DNA of 64,000 nucleotides from Argyresthia goedartella (Eukaryota > Arthropoda > Insecta > Lepidoptera > Argyresthiidae): contig OX463829.1 of NCBI GenBank assembly GCA_949825045.1, forward strand, positions 9,052,001 through 9,116,000, read 5' to 3'. Both the position numbers and the translations under genes were made by a program. Below, piece after piece: positions 40,601-52,424 of this stretch. The notes below the pieces were generated by a model, which did no database searches, was not told where the DNA came from, and saw nothing but the letters and a program-made list of their open reading frames with translations. Position 1 is the first letter of the stretch. Each line of letters opens with the position of its first letter.

Positions 40601-42438
40601 GAAAAAGGGCTTCAACTAGAAGTCTGCTTTTTTAAGTTTTTTACTTGGTGAATTATGCAGTAACGTAATGTTTTATTAAGTTTTAACACTTGAATCTCCA
40701 TTTCGTTTGCGAGCGATTCCAAAGATGACACAACTAAACTAACTTAATAATCGAGTTTGGAAATAGGACATGGAAACCGGATAAGAGCTGTAGGAATTCC
40801 AGCTGTAAGTTTAGTAGTTTCGAGGCCTTCAGAACTGCTGACTGTCTCTCCAACTACACAGTCAGCTCGTATTCGTGTCAGTTTTAAAGCATTTTATAAG
40901 ATTCAATCTGAGCCGAGGCGTCCTGCTTACAACGTTGGCAAATGTTGTATGCCGCTTTGATAAATGAAGACTTGTGGAGGTACGAAGGCATTGGGTGCTG
41001 GTCGGGGAATGTGCACTGAAGAATTGTTTAGGAAAAATCCGTACGAATAAATATTGGGAAGAAGATACATAGGAAATGACCGAAGTGTTCCTTGCAATAA
41101 CAAGTTGTTAGGAATATTCCCAATAGTCTAAGAGGATTTTTCCTGGAAAAAGACAAGATTAACTTTACATGAATGGTTTCACTTTTTCATTGAATAGGAG
41201 GATTCCAAATTGAACTGTACCTAAGGATTAGGAAATGTTTCTGGATAACAAAAACACATAAGATAAAAACATGACAAAATGTTGCCATCACATCGAAACA
41301 CAAAACAACGTCGTCCACCCCAAATAACTTAACAATTACTTAAAAACCACTACCGCTTCGTAAATACAACCTACCCCAGCTTCCCCTTTCGAGACAAATC
41401 ACCAGAATGCACTAACTCCTCGGGGGATACTGGGCTGACGTGGCGCAGTCGGGAACTGTAGAGATAAGGGATTACGCCCGCACAAAGCCGAATATGTCTA
41501 CAATCGCAATTTTGTTCCATCATCATCTCGTCCTGTCACCCCTAAGTATGGGAGCAGGGGCTCTCGGTACAGATTTCCGTATGTTCCGATCTTGGGCCAT
41601 GTGCTCTAGCTCCGCCGAATCTGAGTCCACAATGGCGGCCTCTTTCTCCGTAGTTTTCTTTCATAAGTTTTATAACAAACAGCAATAAAAAAATAAAAAA
41701 TAATAAGAAACAATCCATTGATAGATATTGTGCCTCTGCCACCACGTTTGGGAAAAATCGTGACGCAGTGTTGTTGTTGTGTTAAATAAATGAATAAATT
41801 ACATTTACATACAGGCACATACATTGACTATATTTTTTATGGACATAACTGCTTTTTATGTATATTCACTGGATTATTCGCGTTACTCGTATTGATCGAA
41901 AATTAAAAGATCGTGCTAATTTTTTCGAGATTTAACTTATCTATTTTTGCCCTCCATCTGCTGCAGTAGTCCAATGCAGTGAAGACGCAAAATCAAAAAA
42001 AACTTGTTATAAATGTTGCGATTCAGAATTTTAATATTCAGAAAACAATCATCATCCTTTCTTACTAATTATGTAAAATATTCGGATACCAAAGAATGCA
42101 TTTTGGCCTTCAAAAACTGCGGACCAATCCCGTGCATTGGTTGGTGTGTAGTGTATGGATCGGACGGTCACCTACACACACACGAAGTGCACTGTCCCCG
42201 ACGTTGACTGATGGATCGTGGACTGCAACCCAATAATGTGTGACCCCTGGGGTTTGATGTCTTCCTCAATTTTCACACGAGCTCGGATTAGCCATTACGT
42301 GTCATTAGTTTGTGTGTATGCCATTAGTCCTTGATAGTTACCTCTACCTATTATGTTATCTAATTTGAAGAATGATAGACGGAGACGTATCAACGACGTT
42401 GCTCCTACTTAACCAATTGAACTGAATTTAAAATTCTA
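40601..42438. other. No gene; SINE-3 tail at 41728
   Basis: 41728-41767 is a SINE-3 end (GCCTCTGCCACCACG, GGGAAAAATCGTGACGC), and 41806-41825 a SINE-1 scrap. Frames near 41440 and 42013 lack support. Confidence 0.4.
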
Positions 42439-42550
42439 CAATTAACCTCGACAAGTTCTGGCCGGGGTGGCCGGAGGTGGCACAAAGCCGGGACTTTAGA
42501 GGCCTTTGCCCAGCAGTGAGACACGTGTCTCTACCAAGTAAAAAAAAAAA
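42439..42550 (+). mobile_element. LINE 3' end
   Basis: TTTAGAGGCCTTTGCCCAGC and GTGAGACACGTGTCTC precede an A10 run at 42541. 'GGCCT-TGCCCAGCAGTG' just before the tail is a hallmark of a common lepidopteran LINE 3' end. Only about 100 bp survive. Confidence 0.6.
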
Positions 42551-43849
42551 TATGACACCGGTTAGTACAAGTTAATCCAACCTTTTTTGCAACATCGGTT
42601 TTCATATAATCCGGCAATCCAATACACGACTGTTAGTTTATTCATTCAACTATCAGAATTAAGCAATATTGGCCAACAGATTTATCAACTGCAACAAACA
42701 TCCGATATTCGAGATAACAATTTCCGCTGTTGTGTGTAAACGAATCTATTTGTTTACTCGCAACAGCAAACAGTCACCATCCAATAAATAAAAATAATGC
42801 ACCACATATCAATTTCAATAGACTTTCCTCTGGAAAGGCGTACGCGGTGAGATTTATTGAAGCTACAAGTCTTGATACATGTCGAGGAATACAGGAACAG
42901 ACAGTGGAAGCTGCAGTTTTTCGGCAGTGAGCGAAGACTGATGACGTCGTAATGGCAGTGCAGTCCCTTACCAGGGTAACATAACACGAAAAGGAGGAGG
43001 ATCAGAATGAAGATGAAGAACTAGAAAGCTGCAAAAATGGTTACATAGTGTTTAGAACTTACTTGCTAACTGCTAGCCTAGAGTCTTTTTGTATCTAAAC
43101 TTGCATTTTAAAATTGAGTCAGGAATATTTTCCTGATGACAAATTTCACGTATAACTTCACATCGGACTTATCTGAGGAATTTGTACCTGATTATCTGAA
43201 ATGTCAATTAAAGCTAGCTGTCTATTCATCTGGGTATTGAAAAATCGTACTGCTCTAAATTTAAGAGTCTTCAGTGTACGAGGCCTGACTTGATAGTTCA
43301 CTGATAAAAGTTCACCAATTAGACTCAATTTCACACTGAAGTCTATTATCGAGATCGAGAGAGCGTGAGACAGCAATATACGATGAAGCTCTACTCCCTA
43401 TCCCTGTGTCACGTTAAATAAAGTTATGGATAACTTGCTCAATCTCTGCCATCTCACATGAGAAAAAGAGTGACATGTATGTTCAGCAAAACCTTCGAGA
43501 ACCCTTCGTACCACCCAGGTGCCAGTAAATCAGCCAGCAGCAGGCCTCATTAGGCTGTATCTGGCTGTACGTTGATTTATTCTGCGTGCAATTTGTTTTA
43601 TCGCCCATTAGTTTTGGTGTATTGCAGTGCAACTCTGTGTCTGTCTACCCCCGATTGAAGGCGCGATGGTTTATGGTGGCGGGGTGATGATTGAATGGTT
43701 TTGTTTGAAGGGACAAAGTGAAGATTATGATTCAAGTATCAGTAGAATAGATAGTTGTGTTTAGTTAGATCTGGATTACATTGAATACTGGTTGGTTAAT
43801 GGGTATTATGTCCAACAAGAACACGCTGAAGACGAAGATTTAGAGGAAG
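42551..43849. other. No gene seen
   Basis: Short open frames without motifs. No paired ends found before 43850. Confidence 0.45.
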
Positions 43850-44080
43850 TACAGATGTAGTGAATAATCCTTTCCTATCGGCAAAACTCGGAACAACGAT
43901 ATCACCCGAATGGTGCCGATGTGTCTATGAATTACTGTATTATTAAATTACGTGTAGGTATCAAATAAATCGCATACTTTATTTATCAATGTCAAATGAC
44001 AAAGACGACGACGTTTAGTAAGACAAAAACGAACATTTCCGAGAAAATACGAAAGGAAAGGATTATTCACTACATCTGTA
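43850..44080. mobile_element. Short TIR element
   Basis: TACAGATGTAGTGAATAATC followed by CTTTCCT at the left end is repeated, perfectly inverted over 27 bp, at the right end (44054-44080). TA at both termini fits a Tc1/mariner-type target. About 230 bp, no frame. It abuts element F. Confidence 0.75.
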
Positions 44081-44084
44081 ATAG

Positions 44085-44510
44085 TAGTTTATGTGACTGA
44101 TACATAATGGAGTGCATTAAAACTTGAGAGTGGGTTTATGAAACGAGCCGAAGGCGAGTTTTAATAATAATATCACTCGAGAGTTTTAATACCTAATTAT
44201 GTACAGTTACACACACTAGTTTATCTACACACATATCATAAGCTCTCTTTGATGTGTTCAGGAACCGCATGTTCGACCGGCATGGTGGCATTAATAATTA
44301 CTCTGCACTTGTTTAGCTTGTTCAGTAGTACCAACTTCACAAACAAACTAGGAGCAGCACGGAGGCTGGCGTCGGCGTTCGAAATTTGAATGTCATAATT
44401 TGTCGAATATTAAGATACGAAATGAGTTTTTACCAACTAGTATAACATTATGCTGGTCGTAACGTGCGGTTTTTGGATGCAGTAAAGAGGGTTTCTGATA
44501 CGTAGATAAA
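44085..44510. mobile_element. TIR element family E, copy 4, with insert F
   Basis: Opposite orientation to copy 3: insert F (CATTAAAACTTGAGAG ... CGAGAGTTTTAAT) lies at 44117-44195, then family E ends at 44219 and 44509. Confidence 0.7.
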
Positions 44511-44587
44511 AACATGTAATGCAACCAAGTCACTGTCAAACATATCCTCCCACCAATAGCATCAGTAAAGGTCTGTTAACTCTTGGA

Positions 44588-44692
44588 TGTTTAAATGTGT
44601 GTGATGGTGCTGTTTCTGGTTCCCACGACACAGGATATCCTAGTGTGAGGGCAGATCCTGTACATAAATGTTAATGTTTTTGTTTAACTTTG
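44588..44692 (+). repeat. SINE-1 family, 3' part
   Basis: GATGTTTAAATGTGTGTGAT, CTGTTTCTGGTTCCCACGAC and ACAGGATATCCTAGTGTG are present; the head is absent. Confidence 0.75.
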
Positions 44693-44699
44693 TTTTACA

Positions 44700-44938
44700 T
44701 GGTAACAAATATAATGATCACCAAAAGTTGTAGAAAGTATCAGGACAAAATACTGCGGTAGCTTAGGTGAAGGGTAAAGGGGGTGAGCGAAGCGAAGCCC
44801 CCTTTATCCTTCGTGTTATGTTGGATATGTAAGAACAACAAAAATACTTAAAACATAAATTTAAGTACGAAAGAAGTTTGGTGATCATTGATCCAAACAC
44901 AATTTGGTGATCATTTAATCACCATCAATAATAATCAC
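44700..44938 (+). mobile_element. Core-module MITE, end type D
   Basis: Left AATGATCACCAAAA (44714) and right TTTGGTGATCATT with a second copy (TTTGGTGATCATTTAATC) flank the core: GCGGTAGCTTAGGTGAAGGG, hairpin arms AAGGGTAAAGGGGG and CCCCCTTTATCCTT, then GTAAGAACAACAAAAATACT. The best-preserved type D copy. Confidence 0.75.
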
Positions 44939-45554
44939 TAATTCTGGCAGTCATTTCGAATTTATTAGTAGTAAATTTTCTATTCTTTTTGCTAATCGTT
45001 TAAACACAAGCCGTTTTATATTACAATAGCAAAGAGGGAATAAACACTAGATTGTTCTTCATAGCCTTAAAATGACAAATCATCTCGCATCATCAGTTAT
45101 TACGAGGGGGCTTCCAAACAAATGCGTCACACCTGCTCACCTGCTCGATATTTATCGTAAACAATTACGACGCAAAGCCGTTGCTAGGCGACATCACTCC
45201 ACGATTGTCCCTTTATCGTCCCTAATAAATCCAAGTCTGTCGCAAATTGCATCAGCCATCCGTCTCCTTCGTAACGCACCCTAACTTCCAGGGCTCTTCC
45301 TGTTTAGCCCTGTCTCATTCAATTCCTTTCATGCATTTTGTTCTAGTGTACACAACCATTCTAAGCCCTTTTACCCTTGCTTTTTTACCCTTTTTGACCC
45401 CGACTTCATTATAAGGAGTCATTGAAAATCAAGGCTTTTGGCTACTACTTCATGCATGATTTTCCTTACAAAACTACGTGAGGCTCTAAGGAACACACTG
45501 CTCTACAGGCCTTAAGTCCCAGTAAGATTTAAATTCAGCATTGTATTACATCAC
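44939..45554. other. No gene seen
   Basis: A 70-codon plus-strand frame at 45072 is Arg/Ser-rich with no recognisable motif. Confidence 0.4.
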
Positions 45555-45626
45555 TTGTTAAGCCAAACCTCTAGTTCTTCCCCTGTACTAGGGTACAGGG
45601 GAAGAACTAGAGGTTTGGCTTAACAA
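45555..45626. repeat. Perfect 34-bp palindrome with 4-nt loop
   Basis: 45555-45588 is exactly repeated in reverse complement at 45593-45626, around the loop TAGG. The arm starts TTGTTAAGCCAAACCTCTAG. No mismatch in 34 bp. It has no terminal-repeat structure of its own. Confidence 0.95.
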
Positions 45627-45680
45627 ATCGCCAAAAGCTGACTAAATTTTTCACTAAAGGAGTTAAACTCAAATCTCTTC

Positions 45681-45745
45681 AGTTGCGACAATGGGCTAAC
45701 CTCTGTCACGAATGAAATGGTGTTGGAAGCGGCGTGACGCTATCT
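45681..45745 (+). repeat. SINE-3 core, diverged
   Basis: TTGCGACAATGGGCTAACCT, CTGTCACGAATGAAAT and GGCGTGACGCTAT follow the order of SINE-3; the middle is deleted. Confidence 0.55.
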
Positions 45746-45794
45746 TTGCTTTCTTTAACGGAGGTTTTTCAAAAAAGGATCACAATTTTGATTT

Positions 45795-46030
45795 GGTTTT
45801 TTTAACCCCCGACGATAAAAGAGAGGTGTTATAAGTTTGATACGTCTTTCTGTATATAGGTATATGACTTTATGTGGAACCCTAGCGGTCAAACGGGTGG
45901 TCGGATTGTGATGTGTTTTTTTTTATTGGTAGAGTAGTCTTCCCTGCGAAGGTTCTTAGCCGTGTTTTATCGAAATCGGTTCAGCGGTTCGAAACTTATG
46001 AGCTTCACAAGGAAACAAGTGAAATAAATT
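45795..46030 (+). repeat. Dispersed lepidopteran-type repeat
   Basis: AACCCCCGACGATAAAAGAG, TGTGGAACCCTAGCGG and ATCGAAATCGGTTCAGCGGT are recurrent in moth and butterfly DNA as I recall them. No frame. Confidence 0.4.
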
Positions 46031-47117
46031 TCAGACTTCTACCGTGTTACTATAAAAAATGTTAACCTCAAAATAGACGTCAAATCCTATATATTTTTGT
46101 CTATAAAGAAGTGTTGAACAGGAGTTTATTTTTTTGTGGTGGTGGTGTGGTTTGTTGTGATTTAAGTTTAGAATTTATAGTTATTTATACGGATGCCAAA
46201 CCATACATTAAATCACAGTCACTACTAATGCTAGTAACTAGTGGTTTAACACAAGCGGGAATCCGACCAACCGAATCTAAAGAACCCTCCACTAAAGACA
46301 CCCGCCCGCAGTTTAGACAGTTTTCACTCTTCGTTAGAGCGCAGTTTGTCATGAATGCTTTAACGTTATTGTTTTTAGATTGAGAGCGCTATGAAATGAG
46401 AGGGCGATAAGGGACCCTTTATTGTGATTGCAGAATGCGGTTTGTTTACGAGCTGTAGGTAAGTGGGGTGTTATTCTAAGAGGGACTGCTCACTTGACGC
46501 TCACAGATTTTGAATAATGTATGATCGTCTACATTTAAAGAAAAACATGAAAGGATGGTGGCACAAGATTTGTTCAAACTTAAAACCCAGCCTGTCATCA
46601 GTGGGTATTTTACTATATAACAATTGTTTTTCCGGAATCCGCCATTTTCAAAGTCAAGGGGGTAGATTAATTTATCCAAATGTAACGGAACTTTCAAAAA
46701 TTGAACTTTAAGTTAGTGTTCAAATCCTATGAAAAAAATTGATCGTTTTATCAAACGATATTTCAAAGTGGCATATCAAACAAAACTGTACATTTCACTA
46801 AAATACTCAATCTAATCGTAGGTGCATTTCTGTGAATTACTACCTTATTTTGAAAATGCCTTCTACGTAGAGTGTGAAACCTCAACAAACAAACAAAAAT
46901 TTGGTTAAATCTTCCCACATGAGCTGGCAGAAGCTCATACACTTTCTTTTCTTTAAGTCCATTGCGATTATTCAGCGTCTCATTTTTGTGGTAATCGACA
47001 AGTTCCCATTACGACAAGGTTCATAACGACATGTTCCCAAGTGACCACTTCGTAATTTCACCGGATTACATATGGATCATTTCCGGTATCGTCAGCTTAT
47101 CGTCTGTATGTCAAACA
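46031..47117. other. No gene seen
   Basis: Two frames at 46111 and 46476 lack motifs. No paired ends were found. Confidence 0.45.
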
Positions 47118-47236
47118 GTTGTTTTTTTATTAGTTTAGATATTTACATATACTTCATTCGTCATTTTTTTCCTTCTACTATACATTGGACCACTGTAGGA
47201 GAAGAAGGGCGTGGAAACTTACACAGATTGATTTTT

Positions 47237-47646
47237 AGGGTTCCGTACCCAAAGGGTAAAACGGGACCCTATTACTAAGACTCCGCCGTCCGTCCGTCCG
47301 ACCGTCCGCCCGTCTGTCACCAGGCTGTATCTTATAAAATGTGATAGTTAGACAGTTAAAATTTTTCACAGATGATGTATTTCTGTTGCCGCTCTAACAA
47401 CAAATACTAGAAAACAGAATAAAATAATTTGTTTATCTGTAAACCACATATATACAAACTTTTGAATGCACCTGGTTAGGTATATGGAGTGTAAAAGTAG
47501 CCGCACCAACATAAAATATTGTTTACAACTTTGTAAACAATATTTTGCTAAGTTAAATTCAAACTATTCGCTCCACACCATCCCACCATTGTGCGGGGTA
47601 CGGAACCCTTCGTGCGCGAGTTCAACTCGCACTTGACCATTTTTTA
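47237..47646 (+). repeat. Dispersed repeat I, near-full copy
   Basis: Starts AGGGTTCCGTACCCAAAGGG, contains CCGTCCGTCCGTCCG and GATGTATTTCTGTTGCCGCT, and ends GGTACGGAACCC with CACTTGACCATTTTT. A second copy is at 52425. An interior module (47455-47580) recurs at 49320 and 52685. It is a common lepidopteran repeat with no coding frame. Confidence 0.7.
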
Positions 47647-48444
47647 GATCTCTTCAAAAAATTGGTTATGTTAACTAATACAATTATTACAATATTAATT
47701 ATAATAAATAATAAGTAGGAATAAATTATTACAAAATTACGAACGGCGAGTTCATAATGAGTGTTGAGTTAGATGAACCTCATACAGTCCTGTCATTTAA
47801 GTAAATTTTTAATAAGTCTGTTTTTTAAATTGCTCAAATATCAATCTCAAAAGTGCGAAGTGCGCATCAAGTGCGGCCACCCAGTTAAATTAACCAATCT
47901 TTTCTCTCTAGACTTAATAACTCTATGGGGTCTGCCCACGATTTGCGAGGTTAAATCTACGTAAAACGATGAGAATATGGGAAATGGTCAAATTGGGAAG
48001 TAGTCGAATTGGGAAGTGGTCAAAATGGGAATTGGATAAATGGGATTGTGGGCAATCTGCTAACTAGTCATTTATAAATCTTGTCATAACGGGATGTGGT
48101 CATAATAGACCTAAAAGGCTTTCTTTGAATTATTTGTGCTAGACTCTCCTTAACACTTAACGCAACTGAATTCACGAGCGCAGAGGGAGCCACCTATAAG
48201 TGTTCACGAGGGCACTACGGCTCTACCGATTGTGGTCCACTTTATAGCCGCGTTTATAACCGCTGTGTTAGCCGCATATGAGTTATCTCGTGGAGCTACA
48301 GGACGCGAATGATAAATAATAGTCGCAATGATATTGCAGTAGTTTCTATAATTTAAATTCCAGATCCCAATTTCAGAGAAGATACAGTTAAGCAATGTAA
48401 TGTGGAAGTAAATAACTTAATAAAAAAATAAGAATTTATATTAA
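47647..48444. other. No gene seen
   Basis: A 'gggaagtagtcgaattgggaagtggtcaa' short tandem-like stretch lies at 47995-48025. Otherwise featureless. Confidence 0.4.
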
Positions 48445-48792
48445 TAGTTGATAAACTAACGTTTTTTTTCTCGGTAGTTGGTCAACTATCGATAGATAGT
48501 AAACTGTAGAGTATTGCTTACTATATGACGCGTTAGTTGATAAATGAACGGTTAAAACCGTTAAATAGTAAACTGGTTTAAACTCGAATTACAAACGAAA
48601 TACCAGGGCAAACACTGCGGTAGCTTAAGTGACAACTAGAGGAGGCGAGCGCAGCGAAGCCCCCGATTAGTCTTCGTGTTAGGTTGACATGTAAGAACAA
48701 AATAAACGTAATTTCTAAATCCTGTCGGTCTGGTTTACTAACTGTCGATAGTTGATCAACTAACGGTTTTGACTATCTTACGGTGACATATC
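48445..48792 (+). mobile_element. Core-module MITE, end type A
   Basis: Right end CTTACGGTGACA (to 48787) and palindromic sub-terminal repeats (TTGGTCAACTATCGATAG, TCGATAGTTGATCAACT) facing each other. Core ACTGCGGTAGCTTAAGTGAC, stem ACTA/TAGT around GCGAGCGCAGCGAAGCCCCC. Left terminus eroded. Partner of 29077 and 62530. Confidence 0.7.
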
Positions 48793-50371
48793 CATTGACA
48801 CTCTAGCGACATCAAGTCGAATGTAATGCTGTTATATTTAAAAAAAAGTTGAGTAGTCACGAGTGAACTTATGTTCGGAACGAGACCTAGAACCGATGTA
48901 CGGACATGCGTACGGCCAAAACATTTAACCCTCCTTATGGTAGTCGCCGCGGTCGGGTCAAAAATGGCAACATAAGTGACCAATTAGCTTACTACAGCGG
49001 TTTTGTTAATTCATAATTCATAAGTATTTATTCAGTAAAAAGTTTACAATAAATCTTGTTTTTACACATAGTAAAGAACGATGGATGTTCACTACTCCCT
49101 AAGAAAGGGCGGACCCTGTGGCAAAGGGTGAGTAGTAGCACTTCCCACATGTAGGTAGATACTGTTATATGTAAACACATTTGGACACATAAGTATAGGT
49201 GGACCAAAAAATGCTTTAGTTAGTACTAAAATGATGATTTATTTAAATGAGTAGGTTTTTAAAATTTTAAAATTAGTGGCACTTAGACCTCGCGAGTGAA
49301 ATTTTCTTTTAATAACATATACGAACTTATGAATGCACCTGGTTACCGTACATGGATGAAAGTAGACGCACCAATAACTTTGTAAACTACATTTTGCGGT
49401 CTTAAACACAACCTATTGAGTTTTCACTAAAATTATATAGACTGTTACCCTCACGGTCTCTACAATACCAACGACATCTCATTTGTTGACATCCGTAAAG
49501 CTGTTTGGACTGTAGCTGTTTTTTTAAATTTTTATTGTCAAACCTGCTACCAAAAAATCTTTCTAATTTTAAATAACTTTAGCTCAGATTTATTTTATTT
49601 TCTTTTGTCGTGAGGTCATTCTGGAGCTGCATTCTGAACGACACAGTCGTTCTTCTTTAAAGTCTGCAAGAAAATCTATATCTGAGGTCTGCGCTCAAAG
49701 TCGTTGCTATTGATTGTGTGTAAAATCTACTAATCTACATACTGTTTTCCCCATTCTACGGGTATGTATCTTCGATAATTGTCTCTACAGCTTTCTTTAC
49801 AACAGCTGTAGTACCGTACATCTGATGCCTAGTTGCACTAAGCGCTCGCCGGACATGGGCTCGCGATGGGCTACGACCGCCGAACGTCGGGACGTTGGGG
49901 CAATTTCGTAACCTCTGTTCTCACATCTGTCTCTTCCAGGGTCCAAGCCCTTGATTTCCAATTATCAAGCCTGTGGTGGCAAATTCCCAAGCCTTAGGGC
50001 TGAACGCCCAGCTCTCGGCTAACCTACGAGGCCCTTGGACCAAGTCACCGAAGTCAAGACGGAGACCTGCCCTCATTGACGACTTAAAGCTGAAATTCAG
50101 TGGCGACGCCGCAGGAGACCCAAACCACTCGGCGAGTCACTTCTGGGTTTAATACGTTCAATCAGCAATGCCGACTTCTCACGACCCTGATTTATCCTTC
50201 TCCAAATAAAATTATCCGGTGATTTATCTGACTCTTTATTTAGAACAGATCCTTAGTCAAATACCACCGTTACACCCCCACACTATATAAAGGTACCTGC
50301 AAATATTTAAGCACATGATACTCGCTGCTAAGGGATACCACTCACTACGCCATCCGTCTCTGCAGTCCTGA
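48793..50371. other. No gene; piece of repeat I near 49320
   Basis: 49270-49400 shares CTCGCGAGTGAAATTTTCTT, AATGCACCTGGTTAC and GCACCAATAACTTTGTAAA with 53560-53660 (inverted) and 52690. 49920-50170 is moderately GC-rich without a supported frame. Confidence 0.45.
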
Positions 50372-50548
50372 ATTATTGAGTATCAATGCATCCAATTGCA
50401 CTTCCGAGTTTGGATATCAATCTTAAGGAGATTGATTGTGTCAGACGGATACAGCGTTGCCATGAATTTGGATCCAAGACGAGATCTTATTTTGTCCATT
50501 TCCTTAAATAACTAAGGATTTCAGATATATAAATAGTAAGATCCTCGT

Positions 50549-50597
50549 ACCTATACTCCCGAAGATGTCGCTCTCCTTATAATTGCCTCTGGCAAAC
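50549..50597 (+). repeat. Isolated LTR-end module
   Basis: CTCCCGAAGATGTCGCTCTC plus CTTATAATTGCCTCTGGCAAA equals the last 40 bp of the LTRs at 31085 and 32531 with one change, but nothing else of the LTR is recognisable upstream. Confidence 0.7.
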
Positions 50598-50862
50598 CCT
50601 TTCATTGGGCGTGTCGCACGATACAGTTTGGAAAACTTTTTATTTTATTATTTGCCCCCAATTATGCTGCCCCTTTTTAATCCATACCTATATCATTATA
50701 TTTTCTGTAATATTTAAGTGAAGACCTACGTAATTTTACAAATGTTTTGGGTAAATAGTTTCGGAGATAAGAAGAGGAATGTTCTTTTTGTTTTTTTTTT
50801 CATAATTTTTTTAACTAAGGCATTTCAGGTTATGAGAAAATATTTATGGGATCCTCGCAACA

Positions 50863-51061
50863 ACATAAACATTTACAAACAGGCACATACATTGCTTCTG
50901 GCCCCAGACTATGACACCCTGTGTCGTGGGAACCAGAAACAGCGACGTCACACACATATAAACATCCAAGACCTGGGGATTATTTTTCACATCCACAGCC
51001 TGGGATCGAACCCGGGACCTCTCGCATGATAGGCAGAGCTATAACCGCGGCGCCACAAAGA
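50863..51061 (-). repeat. SINE-1 family, complete copy with target duplication
   Basis: Minus strand: tRNA-like head with B box (CCCGGGTTCGATCCCAGG), body GACGTCGCTGTTTCTGG, 3' core GTCTGGGGCCAGAAGCAATG. AACAA flanks both sides (about 50858 and 51058), inside the array junction GATCCTCGCAACAAG. The best full-length representative. Confidence 0.88.
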
Positions 51062-51552
51062 ACAAGCCCTTTCATTAACCATGTCATATGATACAGTTTG
51101 AAAATATTATATTTTTAAAATATATAAATAAAATATTATAAATTTCCCATTATTTTTCCTGTAATATTTAAGTAAAGACCTCGATACCGTATTTTTTTTA
51201 ATTTTAAATATGAAAACAAAAATCCTCGCAACAAGCCCTTTCAACATGTCCCATGATACCGTTTGAGTTTTATTTCTTATTTGCCCCCCATATTTGAACC
51301 ATAAATTTCTCAATATGTTCGAATAATATTTAAGCAGACATATATTACGATTTTTTTATTAATGTTAGAATCATGAGTTAAGAGATAAGAGGAAGGGAAT
51401 GGTATTTTTTTACCTATTATCTTAAATATTGTTTTAACTGAGCATTTCAGGAATATAAAATAAATACATTTAGATCCTCGCAACAAGCCCTTTCATTAGA
51501 CATGTCACACGATACAGATTGGAATACATTTTTTAGTTTTCTGATTTGCCGA

Positions 51553-51989
51553 TCGTTGAAAGTGGCAACTGGATGAAGGAACCAAATGCAGGTGGCGCCA
51601 CCTGTGGTTAGCTTTCAGCGGCCAACCCAGTTGTCCACAGTAAGAGAAGCGAAACGAAAAATAACCAGTTGGCGTCACTAACAAGATTACAATTATACCG
51701 AAATGCTCATAGGAATAAGTTGTTGTAAGTAATTCTATACTAATAATAAAATATGTATATATTTTTTTTATATGAAACTTATTTTTGTTTGGCTAGTATT
51801 ATTGTACTTATATGTATGTACTTTATTATAAAAAAAATATTCATGTAATTCATCTGTTTATCAATAATATCAATATAAAAAAAAAACAATCAAAATCTAT
51901 AAAACACTGTTATGTATTTGCTGCATTGTATTAACTTATTGTTTATTTAACTGTTATTAGAGCTAGGGCTGGTGCTGATGCATTCAAAC
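51553..51989. other. No gene seen
   Basis: AT-rich after a short GC-richer block at 51580-51640 (GCAGGTGGCGCCACCTG, a small palindrome). Confidence 0.4.
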
Positions 51990-52110
51990 AAACACAACGT
52001 CACACTTTTTCCCATATCGTGCGGTAGAAGCACAGTTGTGCCCATGTTTATCCTATAAATACTTAATTTTGCGTGACAAGGGTTTAGCCCATCGCCGCAA
52101 TTATGAAAAC
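51990..52110 (-). repeat. SINE-3 family, headless
   Basis: Inverted GGCGATGGGCTAAACCC, TTGTCACGCAAAATTA and GGGCACAACTGTGCTTCT are recognisable. Confidence 0.65.
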
Positions 52111-52249
52111 AACAATCGTGATTTCGTAAAAAAACACTTAATTGAACTACTCAGGCGGACTGAGAACTTGTAAATTATAAAAGCTAGATACAATTTTGTT
52201 ATTGTATGTAATTAAGACGAAGCAAAAAAAGGATCAACTTCGAATGTTG

Positions 52250-52423
52250 AATCTGCCAACAGGCACCCCACGACACAGGCTGAGCCTAGTGTGGGGGCCA
52301 CTGAATAATCTGCCAACAGGCACCCACGACACAGGCTGAGCCTAGTGTGGGGGCCACTGAATAATCTGCCAACAGGCACCCACGACACAGGCTGAGCCTA
52401 GTTTGGGGGCCACTGAATAATCT
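52250..52423. repeat. Three tandem 56-bp units built from the SINE 3' core
   Basis: AATCTGCCAACAGGCACCC then CACGACACAGGCTGAGCCTA then GTGTGGGGGCCACTGAAT is repeated three times with one base change and one extra C. The middle part is the same core as in SINE-1. Confidence 0.9.
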
Positions 52424-52424
52424 T

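Larger units (their letters stand above)
50480..51552 (+). repeat. Degenerate tandem array, unit about 170-265 bp
   Basis: The junction GATCCTCGCAACAAGCCCTT recurs at the unit borders near 50548 (modified), 50853, 51225 and 51475. Each is followed by a CATGTC..AYGATACAG block, a 'ttatttgcccccca' block, and 'taatatttaagY'. Four to five diverged units are visible; at the first junction a 50-bp LTR-end module replaces CAACAAG, and at the second a SINE-1 is inserted. Confidence 0.7.

Noticed and set aside
45072..45284. 70-codon plus-strand frame
   Set aside because: No recognisable domain and no neighbouring exon.
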